The notes beneath the pieces are model-generated. The model was given only the letters and a program-made list of their open reading frames with translations, had not been told where the DNA came from and did no database searches. Of a DNA stretch of 64,000 nucleotides, positions 34,758 through 45,447 are shown piece by piece (position 1 is the first letter of the stretch; every line of letters begins with the position of its first letter). The position numbers were made by a program, and so were the translations under genes. Source of the stretch: Bacteroidota bacterium (lineage in GTDB: Bacteria > Bacteroidota > Bacteroidia > Cytophagales > Cyclobacteriaceae); NCBI GenBank assembly GCA_018267275.1, contig JAFDYV010000008.1, forward strand, positions 17,949 through 81,948, in the 5' to 3' direction.

Positions 34758-34934
34758 ATGACAGAAATTGAAATAGATAAGAAGAAATACGTTGTCCTTT
34801 CTCGCAAAGACTATGATGTCTTAAAAAAGAAAGCAGCTTTAAAAACTAAGCCGGAGAAGACACTAACATTGTCACAATCCCGAGCTTTCGCAAAGCAGTT
34901 GATTAGAAAATGGTCAAGCGAAAAGTCGTTGTAG
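34758..34934 (+). CDS. Small putative antitoxin of the RelE/ParE pair
   Basis: A 58-residue frame, starting MTEIEIDKKKYVVLSRKDY and ending WSSEKSL. It is charged and helical and overlaps the toxin gene by 25 bases on the same strand, the usual antitoxin-first arrangement. The YVVLSRKDYDVLKKKA segment is reminiscent of Phd/DUF-type antitoxins that bind operator DNA, but no certain family is assigned. Confidence 0.65.
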   Translation: MTEIEIDKKKYVVLSRKDYDVLKKKAALKTKPEKTLTLSQSRAFAKQLIRKWSSEKSL

Positions 34935-35203
34935 GGATATCAGCATCAACGAGCATTGCGGAAGCTGCATTCTTCATTGAATCGAAAGGATTAGTAGCCA
35001 CAGCTGAAAAATTTTCGGACGATGTCCATGATTTCCTGGCTAATCTTGGAGATGAAAGAAAATCCTACCCATTTTGTAGAGATGAAAAACGGATGGTGTT
35101 AGGGCTAAAGTGCGTGACATTCAGAAAAAAGTACACGGTCGTATTCATCGAAACGCAAAAGACAATTCATGTCCGCGAGTTTATCCCTTCGAAAATGATT
35201 TAG
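34910..35203 (+). CDS. RelE/ParE-family toxin
   Basis: 97 residues. The C-terminal half (YPFCRDEKRMVLGLKCV, FRKKYTVVFIE, IHVREFIPSKMI) matches the ParE/RelE core of a small beta-sheet packed on two helices. The N-terminal helix is present. Target (gyrase or ribosome-bound mRNA) cannot be told. It overlaps the small antitoxin frame. The pair lies between the glycoside cluster and pckG and looks like an independent cassette. Confidence 0.75.
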   Translation: MVKRKVVVGISASTSIAEAAFFIESKGLVATAEKFSDDVHDFLANLGDERKSYPFCRDEKRMVLGLKCVTFRKKYTVVFIETQKTIHVREFIPSKMI

Positions 35204-35297
35204 TGGTAAGCTGACAAAAGTCACCATTTCAATCGATTGAACCATTTTATTTTCACGATTTCTATCCCTATTTTGCGTCACAGTAAAACCACTTTTT

Positions 35298-37148
<1,851 letters not shown>

Positions 37149-37163
37149 GCTCTTAAATGAATT

Positions 37164-37202
37164 CGTGCCACCACTTTTTGCAGTGCTTCAAGTGGTGGCA
37201 CG
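37164..37202. terminator. Bidirectional terminator between pckG and the MORN gene
   Basis: A perfect 13-bp stem (37164-37176 with 37190-37202, sequence CGTGCCACCACTT and its complement) with a 13-base loop, located between convergent genes. A T-rich stretch follows on the plus side. Confidence 0.8.
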
Positions 37203-37211
37203 ATTGTTTTG

Positions 37212-38534
37212 TTACTTCTCCGAAATCAATATCCCCGCTTGAAACACTAGCGTTTTGAGCAATTTTCCTGTTTCGTCAAATTCTTTCCACTCTTTGTGTT
37301 TTTTGTTCGCCACATAGGTGCCTTGCTCTTTTATTTTTCCATTGGGGTAGTAGCTTGTATATAACCCATGTTGACGGCTACCTCGGTATTCGCAATCACT
37401 CAATAGCTTTCCGTCTTCGTAGTAATTTTTTACCGAACCGGTTATTAAATTAAACTTCCATGTTTCCTCCACTGATTTTTCGCCATTGTCGTGGTAAAGG
37501 GTGCGGAGGCCATGGAGCATGTTGTTCTCATAATTTTCTTTCAGGGTCAACGTCTTGCCATCTTTTTGATAGAAGTACCATGTACCATTTGGCTTGCCAT
37601 CACGGAAGTTTTTCTCGGCCGTGATTTTTCCGTCCTGGTTGTACAACTCTAGCTTGCTGTCTTTGCCATTGAAAGCGAATTGTTCTTTGGCCTTTATCTT
37701 TCCATTTTCATAGAAATCTATGTTGGTTCCGTACTTGCTGCCTTCTTTAAACTGGTACTCGTGCCGCTTCGCACCGCTCGCATAGTAGCCTTTGTTTTCG
37801 CCATGCAGTTTGCCGTTCATAAAGTGGCCTTCCAACAGCAGGTGACCCTGCTGGTCGTAGTTGCGGAAGTCGCCAATCTTTTCGTCATCCTTAATCTCAT
37901 AAATGATTTCGAGTTGGGCGTTGGGGTAAAATGATTTCCAGTAACCGCTGATGAAACCGTCTTTGTAATTGGCTTCGGTTTCTACTATGCCTGTTTCGTA
38001 ATACAGTTTGGTAACACCGTTTGGTTTTTGATTTTTATATGCAATCTCTTTGCGGATTTTTCCGGAGGGGTAGAACTCTTTTAAGACACCGTCTGGCTTA
38101 CCTTTTTCAAATGCGCTTTGCATTTTTACGAGGCCGCTTGGAAAGTAGGTAGTAGCGCTATCTTCAAGTTTGTTGTTTTGATAAAACGCTTTTTGTAGTG
38201 GCTTTCCCCTGTCGGTAAAAACTTCTACGGGGCCGTGGCGCAGTCCATCTTGGTAATTGATTTTACGGATGAGCGTTCCGTTTTCGTGGTATTCGTAAAA
38301 AGTGCCGGACCGAACGCCATTCACAAAAGTGCCTTCGAGGGCGAGTTTGCCATTGGGGAAGTAGCGTTTGTACTTTCCTTCCATGGCTTGGTTTTCGTTA
38401 GAGACGAAGTAGTGTTCTTCTACACGTTTTTTGGCGCGGTCGTAGTAGGTTTTTACTTCCTTCTGCCCATAGCTAAAAAGGGAAGTACAAATGATTACTC
38501 CGGTAAGGAAGACTTTCGCCTGATGCATCATCAT
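37212..38534 (-). CDS. YwqK-family protein with about 15 MORN-like repeats
   Basis: 440 residues: signal peptide (ending SYGQ), then tandem repeats of about 23 residues of the type Y-x-x-G-x-L-x-x-E-x-x-Y-x-x-G-x-x-x-G through to the C-terminus. Such secreted repeat proteins are common in Bacteroidota and are often labelled toxin-antitoxin YwqK family; no toxin gene is adjacent here. It begins 25 bases after the thiolase stop. Function unknown. Confidence 0.85.
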   Translation of the reverse strand: MMMHQAKVFLTGVIICTSLFSYGQKEVKTYYDRAKKRVEEHYFVSNENQAMEGKYKRYFPNGKLALEGTFVNGVRSGTFYEYHENGTLIRKINYQDGLRHGPVEVFTDRGKPLQKAFYQNNKLEDSATTYFPSGLVKMQSAFEKGKPDGVLKEFYPSGKIRKEIAYKNQKPNGVTKLYYETGIVETEANYKDGFISGYWKSFYPNAQLEIIYEIKDDEKIGDFRNYDQQGHLLLEGHFMNGKLHGENKGYYASGAKRHEYQFKEGSKYGTNIDFYENGKIKAKEQFAFNGKDSKLELYNQDGKITAEKNFRDGKPNGTWYFYQKDGKTLTLKENYENNMLHGLRTLYHDNGEKSVEETWKFNLITGSVKNYYEDGKLLSDCEYRGSRQHGLYTSYYPNGKIKEQGTYVANKKHKEWKEFDETGKLLKTLVFQAGILISEK

Positions 38535-38559
38535 ATCAAACGAATAAAAGATTCAAAAA

Positions 38560-39738
38560 TTACATTTTCTCGATCACAATAGCCGAAGCGCCACCACCGC
38601 CATTGCAAATACCGGCTACGCCAATGCTTGCATTGTTTTGCTTTAAGATATTAGCCAAGCTAAGGGTGATGCGCGCGCCCGATGCGCCCAGCGGGTGGCC
38701 GAGCGAAACGGCTCCGCCATTAACGTTTACTTTTTCAGCATCGAGGCCGAGCTTGATGTTGTTGGCAATAGCCACGGCCGAAAAGGCCTCGTTGATTTCG
38801 TAGTAGCCCACATCTTTTTTATCGACTCCCGCCATCTTCATGGCTTTGGGAATGGCGATGCTCGGAGTGGTGGTGAACCACATCGGGTCTTGGGCGGCAT
38901 CGGCAAAGCCACGGATTTTAGCGATGGGGGTGATGCCGAGTTCTTTTGCTTTTTCTTTGCTCATGAGGATGACGGCTGCGGCACCATCGTTGATGGTAGA
39001 GGCGTTGGCCGCGGTGACGGTGCCGTCTTTGGTGAACACAGGTTTCAGGCCGGGTATCTTATCGAAGTTCACGGCTTTGTATTCTTCGTCTTCGGCAAAG
39101 AGTGTTTTGTTTCCTTTTTTGTCTACTAGTTCAACGCCAACAATTTCATCTTTGAATTTGCCCGCGGCCCATGCGGCAGCCGAGCGCTTGTACGAGTTGA
39201 TGGCGTACGCATCTTGGTCTTGGCGCGAGATGTTCATTTCTTTGGCGGTGTTATCGGCACACACGCCCATGGCGCAGTGGTTGTACACATCGGTGAGGCC
39301 ATCGTAGGTGAGGCCATCGAGCAGCTCTCCATTTCCGTATTTAAATCCGTAACGTGCTTTCAATAAATAATATGGGATGTTGCTCATGCTTTCCGTGCCG
39401 CCAGCTACCACCACATCGTTGTGACCGAGCATGATGGATTGAGCGCCCAGCATAATGGCCTTCATGCCCGAAGCGCACACTTTGTTGACGAGCGTGCAGG
39501 GAATTTCGTAGCCCAAGCCAGCGGCCACGGCCACTTGCGTAGCAGGGGCTTGTTGCAAACCAGCAGAGATGACGTTGCCAACAAAAACTTCTTGCACGTA
39601 CTTAGGGTCGAGGCCAATTTTTTGCATTGCGCCTTTTACAGCCACCGCGCCCAATTGAACGGCCGTTTGCGAGGCGAGACTTCCGCCAAAGCTGCCGATG
39701 GGTGTGCGCACTGCGGAGACGATATAGACTTCTTTCAT
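38560..39738 (-). CDS. Acetyl-CoA C-acyltransferase (thiolase)
   Basis: 392 residues. Catalytic Cys88 (VCASGMKAI), His348 ([10 protein letters not shown]) and Cys378 (GICNGGGGA) are all present. The length and the spacing fit acetoacetyl-CoA thiolase (AtoB/ThlA) better than the longer FadA-like forms, but the direction (degradation or synthesis) is open. It has a well-formed promoter upstream. Confidence 0.94.
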   Translation of the reverse strand: MKEVYIVSAVRTPIGSFGGSLASQTAVQLGAVAVKGAMQKIGLDPKYVQEVFVGNVISAGLQQAPATQVAVAAGLGYEIPCTLVNKVCASGMKAIMLGAQSIMLGHNDVVVAGGTESMSNIPYYLLKARYGFKYGNGELLDGLTYDGLTDVYNHCAMGVCADNTAKEMNISRQDQDAYAINSYKRSAAAWAAGKFKDEIVGVELVDKKGNKTLFAEDEEYKAVNFDKIPGLKPVFTKDGTVTAANASTINDGAAAVILMSKEKAKELGITPIAKIRGFADAAQDPMWFTTTPSIAIPKAMKMAGVDKKDVGYYEINEAFSAVAIANNIKLGLDAEKVNVNGGAVSLGHPLGASGARITLSLANILKQNNASIGVAGICNGGGGASAIVIEKM

Positions 39739-39795
39739 AGAAAGGAATTTACTGTATTGGGTTTAATAGTCGGAACACGATTTAGAAATCGTTTG

Positions 39796-39826
39796 CAAAG
39801 GTAGAGAATGGAAGTAGAAGAGCAAA
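39796..39826 (-). promoter_or_regulatory. Promoter of the thiolase gene (TTTG-N19-TACCTTTG)
   Basis: On the minus strand TTTG (39826-39823) is followed by 19 bases and TACCTTTG (39803-39796). Both boxes and the spacing fit the Bacteroidota sigma-A consensus (TTTG, 17-23, TAnnTTTG). The leader to the ATG is 57 bases. The rest of the 274-bp gap up to 40012 shows nothing I recognise. Confidence 0.65.
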
Positions 39827-40012
39827 GGTTATTTCAGCCTTATCGTAGCGAACAACAGATTGAAATTGCCTAATATACTAACGGAAGTCGTTTCTTCACA
39901 TTTAGTGAACCGCTGTATACATGCGCCTTACCTATAGTGATGTGAGAGCGAATCTCATCGGTTAATTCAGTGCCGCCCTATTGCAAAAGCATTTTGTTGG
40001 CAGCCGCAATTT

Positions 40013-40666
40013 CTAGTCGTACACATAATACTTCCAATGACTTTTTCCGGTTTCATATAGTTCGACTAGTTTTCCGTCAGCTTTGTGATTGTCGGTTGGG
40101 TCAAATGTCACAACCTCAAAATTAAAATTCAAAATGACGTTTTGCTGAAATGAAACCGTGAATTTGTCACCGTGTTTTTGATAATGATATTTATCTATAC
40201 CCATAATGAAAGGCGAAGGAATTTTATTAATGTATTGAGGAATCAAATCAGTCAACGAGTTAGGATATTGGCCTTTGTTGGCTTTGAATTTTTCAATTGA
40301 TTGAATTAATTGCTCAGTTCTATTGATTGCAAAGTCCCTGCTAAAGTTTCTTATAGGTTCAGCGACAAAAATTGCCGTCAGAAAAAGAGTCAAAGGTAGC
40401 GTCAGAAGGATGATTGCTTTTGAGTCAACTTGATATTGTTTGTCGTTTTTCTTTCTTTTCAATTCTTTTGTCGTCCAGATTAGTCCAACGGGAATAGCAA
40501 ATACTCCAAAGAGTCCTAAAATTTGTCCTGCATTGTAAAACAGCTTAACAAGTCCGTTAGGTGGTCCTGGAAGGAAAGGAGAAAGAACAAGCAGTCCAGC
40601 TCCTAAGTTCATCAATAGAAATTTCGCCCAATTCATAGTCGTCACTTTCCCGAAAGTATGGACCAT
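40013..40666 (-). CDS. Hypothetical membrane protein with a pseudopilin-like segment
   Basis: 217 residues, or 207 if translation begins at the second ATG (40636), which starts directly before the first helix. Three helices lie in the first 105 residues. Then comes RTEQLIQSIEKFKANKGQYPNSLTDLIP, which closely resembles the alpha-helix and YP..L..L region of type II secretion pseudopilins (GspG), although no N-methylation site is present. The C-terminal part is beta-rich. It may be an exported domain on a membrane anchor. No family assigned. Confidence 0.65.
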   Translation of the reverse strand: MVHTFGKVTTMNWAKFLLMNLGAGLLVLSPFLPGPPNGLVKLFYNAGQILGLFGVFAIPVGLIWTTKELKRKKNDKQYQVDSKAIILLTLPLTLFLTAIFVAEPIRNFSRDFAINRTEQLIQSIEKFKANKGQYPNSLTDLIPQYINKIPSPFIMGIDKYHYQKHGDKFTVSFQQNVILNFNFEVVTFDPTDNHKADGKLVELYETGKSHWKYYVYD

Positions 40667-40691
40667 TAAGTGATCTCTATCACTTTGTTAA

Positions 40692-42125
40692 TCAAACCTC
40701 TCCCTTCTCCCTCATCCTCTTAAAATAAGATTTCGCCTCGGCCATCACTTTGGGTGCTAACGCAAAACCCGAGAGCATCGTGGGGATGGCCATCAAGGCG
40801 TAGGCAATGTCGATGACGTTCATCACATCGGTGAGGGAAGCTACCGCGCCTACTACAATGGTTATCAAATAAAAATAGTCGTATACTTTTCGATTGTTTA
40901 TTTCAAAAAGTCCGAAGGTCAAAGTCTTTGATTTAATTCCAACTAGGAATGTCAAAGCCTTGCTGCCATAGTACGAGTATGAAAAGAGCGATGTAATCGC
41001 AAAGAAGAACGCACAAAGCAGCAACAAATATTTTCCGACTCCCGGCAAGGCCATTTGAAAAGCATTGGCCGTCAATGTTACTCCACTCACGCCTTTGGTC
41101 TCCCAAACGCCCGTTACCAAAATAGCCAAGGCCGTCAGCGTGCAAACCAATAATGTGTCGATCGCAGGGCTGATCATCGACACCAACCCTTCGCGGATGG
41201 GCTCGGTACTTTGCGATGCACCCAAGGCCATTGGTGCCGTGCCGATGCCAGCTTCATTGGAGAAACTTGCTCTCCGCACACCGGCCACAATCAATCCGCC
41301 CAACATTCCGCCCAATGCAGGGTTGCCGTGGTAGTGATTCGCTGTAAAGGCTTCGGTGATAATCATCCATAAGTAATGAGGCACCACGCTAATGTTCACA
41401 ATCAATATCGCGAACACGCAGAAAAAATAAATCACAATCATGAGCGGCACCATTTTGCCCGCCCAACTGCCAATGCGCTGAATGCCGCCAAGAATTACAA
41501 TCCCTGAAATAATCATCAGCGTTGTGCCGATGATGAACTTCATGGTGCTGATTTCAAAACCTAAGAACGCAAAAGTTGAATTTTTGAATTCCGTTTCAGA
41601 AAATCCGATATCAATAATCGCTTGTGTGAGTTGGTTCGCCTGAAAAATTCCCAAGCAACCAATCATTGCGCAAAGGCAAAACAAAACCGACAGTGGTTTC
41701 CACATCGGCCCCAATGCTTCTCGAATCACGTACATGGGTCCGCCTTGTATCACACCTGCCGAATCTTTGCCGCGGTACATCACCGATAACGTGCTGGTAA
41801 AAAAGTTGGTGGACATTCCCACAAAAGCCGTGACCCACATCCAAAACAACGCACCGGGTCCGCCAATGCTGATGGCCGCAGCCACGCCCGCAATGTTGCC
41901 CATGCCCACGGTAGAGGCCATGGCGGTTGACAATGCCTCGTACGGACTAATTTGGCCGGGGTCGTTGGGGTTATGATACTTGCCGCGCAAAATGGCGATG
42001 GTGTGCGAAAAGTAGCGGTAGTGCATCAATCGCGAATAGAAGAAAAAGAATAGCCCGCCTAAAATCAGCAAAAACAAAATTGGTGTCCAAACACCCGTGG
42101 CAAGGTCTGCAATAAATTCACTCAC
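40692..42125 (-). CDS. Sodium:alanine/glycine symporter (AGCS family)
   Basis: 477 residues, about eleven helices. The family signature is visible: STAMASTVGMGNIAGVAAAI, GGPGALFWMWVTAFVGM, YRGKDSAGVIQGGPMYV and RRASFSNEAGIGTAPMA. Probably imports alanine or glycine with Na+. The next gene on this strand starts 25 bases after the stop. Confidence 0.93.
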   Translation of the reverse strand: MSEFIADLATGVWTPILFLLILGGLFFFFYSRLMHYRYFSHTIAILRGKYHNPNDPGQISPYEALSTAMASTVGMGNIAGVAAAISIGGPGALFWMWVTAFVGMSTNFFTSTLSVMYRGKDSAGVIQGGPMYVIREALGPMWKPLSVLFCLCAMIGCLGIFQANQLTQAIIDIGFSETEFKNSTFAFLGFEISTMKFIIGTTLMIISGIVILGGIQRIGSWAGKMVPLMIVIYFFCVFAILIVNISVVPHYLWMIITEAFTANHYHGNPALGGMLGGLIVAGVRRASFSNEAGIGTAPMALGASQSTEPIREGLVSMISPAIDTLLVCTLTALAILVTGVWETKGVSGVTLTANAFQMALPGVGKYLLLLCAFFFAITSLFSYSYYGSKALTFLVGIKSKTLTFGLFEINNRKVYDYFYLITIVVGAVASLTDVMNVIDIAYALMAIPTMLSGFALAPKVMAEAKSYFKRMREKGEV

Positions 42126-42197
42126 AAGAAATCGGTTTAAAGTACGGAGCTAAAAGTAGGCAAAATAGTTTATAGTGTTGACAAAGAGGGGATTGAA

Positions 42198-42305
42198 GTT
42201 ACAAGTTGAAAGTTGAAAGTCTAAAGCTTGGAAGTTGAAAGCTCAAAGTTGAAAGGTCAAAGTTTAAAGTTGTTTTGACCTTTAAACTTTCCGCTTTCAA
42301 CTTTT
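42198..42305. repeat. Heptad-periodic inverted repeat, copy 8
   Basis: The left block has ten heptads (mainly GTTGAAA, with GTTACAA, GTCTAAA, GCTCAAA, GGTCAAA, GTTTAAA and one 8-base slip); the right block is TTTAAAC, TTTCCGC, TTTCAAC. A 30-base stretch of the left block (ending at 42261) matches the reverse complement of the right block at 27 positions, so the RNA or DNA can form a long hairpin. It takes up much of the 295-bp gap between the AGCS and dnaB genes. Confidence 0.75.
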
Positions 42306-42348
42306 GCATTTTATTCACAAATCCACATCGTATATTGTAGATAAGTTG

Positions 42349-42381
42349 TTGAGGGTAGTGTTGAGGCAAGCCGTACGTTTG
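42349..42381 (+). promoter_or_regulatory. Promoter of dnaB (TTG-N22-TACGTTTG)
   Basis: TACGTTTG at 42374-42381 fits the -7 consensus and a TTG ends 22 bases upstream, within the accepted range. It lies downstream of heptad repeat copy 8, 39 bases before the dnaB ATG. Confidence 0.5.
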
Positions 42382-42420
42382 TCGTCCTAAAAAAGCAACT
42401 CATACCGACAACCACAAAGT

Positions 42421-43947
42421 ATGGAGCAACGGTCAACGCCAGTGAGGTTAAGTTCTGTGATGAGCGGAGCCGGAAGTAGGTCTAAAGTTTTGGTGCGCGA
42501 TATCACCGAGAGTTTAGGCAAACTTCCGCCTCAGGCGATTGACTTGGAAGAAGCCATTTTGGGAGCGCTCATGCTCGAAAAAAATGCGCTGACGGCCGTG
42601 GTAGAGTTTTTGCGTGCTGAACATTTCTACAAAGAGCAAAACAAAACCGTTTACGAGTCCATTATCGACTTGTTCAAAGCAACCGAGCCTGTGGACATGC
42701 GCACGGTGGTGGCACAGCTTCGCAAAAACGGAAAGTTGGAGTTGGCCGGTGGTGCTTATTACATCGCTGAGCTCACATCGAAAGTAAGTTCGGCTGCCAA
42801 CATCGAGTACCACGCCCGTATCATTATTGAGATGGCCATCAAGCGCGACTTGATTTCCATCGCATCGCAAATCCATCACGATGCGTTTGAAGATACAACG
42901 GATGTATTTGAGTTGCTAGATAAAACGGAGCAGTCGATTTTTCAGATTTCAGATTCTAACCTTCGCAAGAACTACGACAACATGAAGTCGTTGATGTTTC
43001 AGGCGATTCAGGAACTACAAGAAAAGAAAAACCACAAAGATGGATTAACGGGTGTACCCAGCGGCTTCTCGCGATTGGATAGAGTTACCTCTGGCTGGCA
43101 AAAGTCTGATTTGGTGATTATCGCGGCCAGGCCCGGTATGGGTAAAACCGCATTCATCGTGTCGGCCTTGCGCAATGCCGCGGTTGATTTTAACATTCCG
43201 GTGGCAATCTTTTCGTTGGAGATGGCCTCGCTGCAGTTGGTGAATCGTTTGATTTCTGCAGAAGCTGAACTCGAATCCGAAAAAATCAAAAAAGGAAACC
43301 TGGCAGAGTTTGAATGGCAACAGTTGGTACATAAAACCAATAGACTTTCTACCGCGCCTATTTTTATTGACGATACACCCGCACTTTCCATTCTGGAACT
43401 TCGCGCCAAGTGCCGAAGGCTCAAAGCTGAGCACGGCATCCAAATGATAGTGATCGATTACTTGCAGTTGATGAAAGGCGAAATGGGTGGAAACCGTGAA
43501 CAGGAAATCGCTTCCATCTCTCGAGCGTTGAAGGGAATCGCCAAAGAACTTTCAGTTCCCGTGATTGCGCTGTCGCAGTTGAGTCGTGGGGTGGAAACCC
43601 GCGGTGGCGACAAGCGACCTCAGCTGTCAGATTTGCGCGAATCGGGTTCTATCGAACAAGATGCCGACATTGTAATGTTCTTGTACCGCCCTGAATACTA
43701 TAAAATTACCGTTGACGAAGAAGGTATGCCCACCCAAGGCATGGCCGAGGTGATTATTGCCAAACACCGAAACGGCTCGTTGGAAAATGTGAAGTTGAAG
43801 TTCATTGGCAAGTACACCAAGTTTGCCGATTACGATTCGCCCGAAGGCCTTACGCCCATGAGCAGCATTACCCGCGAAAGCCGTTTGAATACCTTCCGCG
43901 ATGAACCGCCTGCTCCGCGCGGTGGCGATGACGAAACACCCTTCTAA
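42421..43947 (+). CDS. dnaB: Replicative DNA helicase
   Basis: Hexameric 5'-3' helicase that unwinds DNA at the replication fork. 508 residues. The N-terminal DnaB domain begins LPPQAIDLEEAILGALM; the RecA-like domain has Walker A ARPGMGKTAF with Lys242, then IDYLQLM (Walker B) and ALSQLSRGVE. A C-terminal Pro/Arg-rich tail precedes the stop. No intein is present. The first 30 residues are a variable extension. Confidence 0.96.
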   Translation: MEQRSTPVRLSSVMSGAGSRSKVLVRDITESLGKLPPQAIDLEEAILGALMLEKNALTAVVEFLRAEHFYKEQNKTVYESIIDLFKATEPVDMRTVVAQLRKNGKLELAGGAYYIAELTSKVSSAANIEYHARIIIEMAIKRDLISIASQIHHDAFEDTTDVFELLDKTEQSIFQISDSNLRKNYDNMKSLMFQAIQELQEKKNHKDGLTGVPSGFSRLDRVTSGWQKSDLVIIAARPGMGKTAFIVSALRNAAVDFNIPVAIFSLEMASLQLVNRLISAEAELESEKIKKGNLAEFEWQQLVHKTNRLSTAPIFIDDTPALSILELRAKCRRLKAEHGIQMIVIDYLQLMKGEMGGNREQEIASISRALKGIAKELSVPVIALSQLSRGVETRGGDKRPQLSDLRESGSIEQDADIVMFLYRPEYYKITVDEEGMPTQGMAEVIIAKHRNGSLENVKLKFIGKYTKFADYDSPEGLTPMSSITRESRLNTFRDEPPAPRGGDDETPF

Positions 43948-43955
43948 TAATTTTT

Positions 43956-44101
43956 GATTTCGGATTTTAGATTTTAGATTTGAACTGGATGCTGGTTTCT
44001 GGTTACAAGTTTCTGGTGATGAACTTTGAGGTTCAAGTTACTGGTAGCCAATACGCGGTATCTACTACCAGCAACTAGCAACCAGTAACCAGCAACTTCC
44101 T
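43956..44101. repeat. Heptad-periodic inverted repeat, copy 9
   Basis: Fills nearly the whole gap between dnaB and the next gene and ends at its ATG. Left: GATTTCG, GATTTTA twice, GATTTGA, then GTTTCTG / GTTACAA-type words; right: ACCAGCA, ACTAGCA, ACCAGTA, ACCAGCA, ACTTCCT. Bases 43990-44017 match the reverse complement of 44067-44094 at 24 of 28 positions. The centre (around 44045-44062) is not periodic. Confidence 0.75.
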
Positions 44102-45091
44102 ATGAGAGCCCTCGTACTGACCGAACCCGGAAAGATTGAAATCAAAGAGATGCCTAAGCCTACACTTTCGGCTGGCAAGGCATTGGTAAAAATCAAAGCT
44201 GCTGCGCTCAATAGGAGAGATGACTGGATTCGCGAGGGGAAATACCCCAACATCCGCTATGGCGGAATTTTGGGTTCGGATGGGGCAGGCGTGGTGGAAG
44301 AAGTTTTTGATGAAGCCGACAAAGAATGGGTTGGCAAAGAAGTGGTCATTAATCCCAATATTGATTGGGGCCCGGACATGGACACCCAATCGACCAAGTA
44401 TACGATTTTGGGAATGCCAGTGAGTGGCACGTTTGCCGAGTATGTGGCCGTGGGTGTGGATAGGCTCCACCACAAACCTTTTCACTTAGATTTTCTGCAA
44501 GCGGCAGCGTTGCCGTTGGGCGGATTGACCGCGTTTCGTGCTTTGTTTAGAAAAGGTTCGTTGCGCGCGGGGCAGAACGTATTGATATCAGGTTTCGGTG
44601 GAGGTGTGGCACAGTTTGCTTTTTTGTTTGCAAAAGCGGCAGGTGCGAACGTCTATATTTCCTCAGGGAGTGATGAAAAAATTGAGAAGGCCATGAAGCT
44701 GGGCGCCAGGGGCGCGTACAATTACAAAAAATCAAACTTCGATGACCTGTGGAAAACGAAAGGCGGTTTTGATTTGGTGATTGACAGCGCGGGTGGTGAC
44801 CAACTCAACAACTTCATCAAAATGCTGCGCCCTCAGGGCAAGATTGTTTTTTATGGGGCGACCAATGGCTTACCCGCCAAGATCGATTTGTATCGCATGT
44901 TTTGGAACCAACTTTCGTTAATTGGCACCACCATGGGCAACGATAACGAGTTTAATGAAATGCTAGCTTTTATAAGTCAACATCAAATCCGGCCCATTAT
45001 CGATTCCATCCGGCCATTTTCGAAAATTGCCGAGTCGTTTCCGGATATTACAAAGCCGAATAAGGTGGGGAAGATTGTATTTCAGGTGTAA
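44102..45091 (+). CDS. Zinc-binding dehydrogenase / quinone oxidoreductase (MDR family)
   Basis: 329 residues, medium-chain reductase fold. GroES-like N-terminal part (KIKAAALNRRDDWIREG, GSDGAGVVEEV) and the nucleotide site ISGFGGGVAQFAFLFAKAAG. The catalytic zinc cysteine is not at its usual place, so a quinone-reductase-like or enoyl reductase-like activity on NADPH is more likely than an alcohol dehydrogenase. Monocistronic by context. Confidence 0.88.
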   Translation: MRALVLTEPGKIEIKEMPKPTLSAGKALVKIKAAALNRRDDWIREGKYPNIRYGGILGSDGAGVVEEVFDEADKEWVGKEVVINPNIDWGPDMDTQSTKYTILGMPVSGTFAEYVAVGVDRLHHKPFHLDFLQAAALPLGGLTAFRALFRKGSLRAGQNVLISGFGGGVAQFAFLFAKAAGANVYISSGSDEKIEKAMKLGARGAYNYKKSNFDDLWKTKGGFDLVIDSAGGDQLNNFIKMLRPQGKIVFYGATNGLPAKIDLYRMFWNQLSLIGTTMGNDNEFNEMLAFISQHQIRPIIDSIRPFSKIAESFPDITKPNKVGKIVFQV

Positions 45092-45118
45092 GTTTCGGCT
45101 CCGTGTAAAGCTTGGTGT

Positions 45119-45433
45119 TTAATCATTAAGCTGATCCAACAATGTTTGTAATTCACCCATGGTTTTTAGTTCGCCTTGCGACTTGGCAAGTTGTACGCCA
45201 GACTGTAGCACTTCTATTGCCTTTAATATTTGCCCGCAATCCACTAACACTAAAGCAAACTGGTAGTATGCCGGAAGGTAATCTGGGAATTTCGCAAGGA
45301 GATGGTCGAATAAACTTAGCGCATTTTGAGGAGCTGCCTTCGCTTCTTCCATCGCGAGGCCATAATGTAAAAACGGATCGTTTGGATCTTCTTGGATAAG
45401 GCTTTTCAACATCTGTACTCGATCGGCAGGCAT
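45119..45433 (-). CDS. Small tetratricopeptide-repeat protein
   Basis: 104 residues. About two TPR units are readable (DPFLHYGLAMEEAKA..ALSLFDHLLAKFPDYLPAYYQFALVL..AIEVLQSG). No signal peptide, so a cytoplasmic scaffold. It starts 14 bases after the wecB stop and is probably the last gene of that transcript. Confidence 0.82.
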   Translation of the reverse strand: MPADRVQMLKSLIQEDPNDPFLHYGLAMEEAKAAPQNALSLFDHLLAKFPDYLPAYYQFALVLVDCGQILKAIEVLQSGVQLAKSQGELKTMGELQTLLDQLND

Positions 45434-45447
45434 CTCTTCTTTTTCAG

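Noticed and set aside
37212..38534. The YwqK/MORN protein as the antitoxin of a toxin-antitoxin pair.
   Set aside because: The family label exists, but no toxin-like gene is adjacent and the protein has a signal peptide.
39739..40012. Possible small RNA gene in the 274-bp gap upstream of the thiolase promoter.
   Set aside because: No stable hairpin with T-run and no second promoter pair; only the thiolase promoter is supported.
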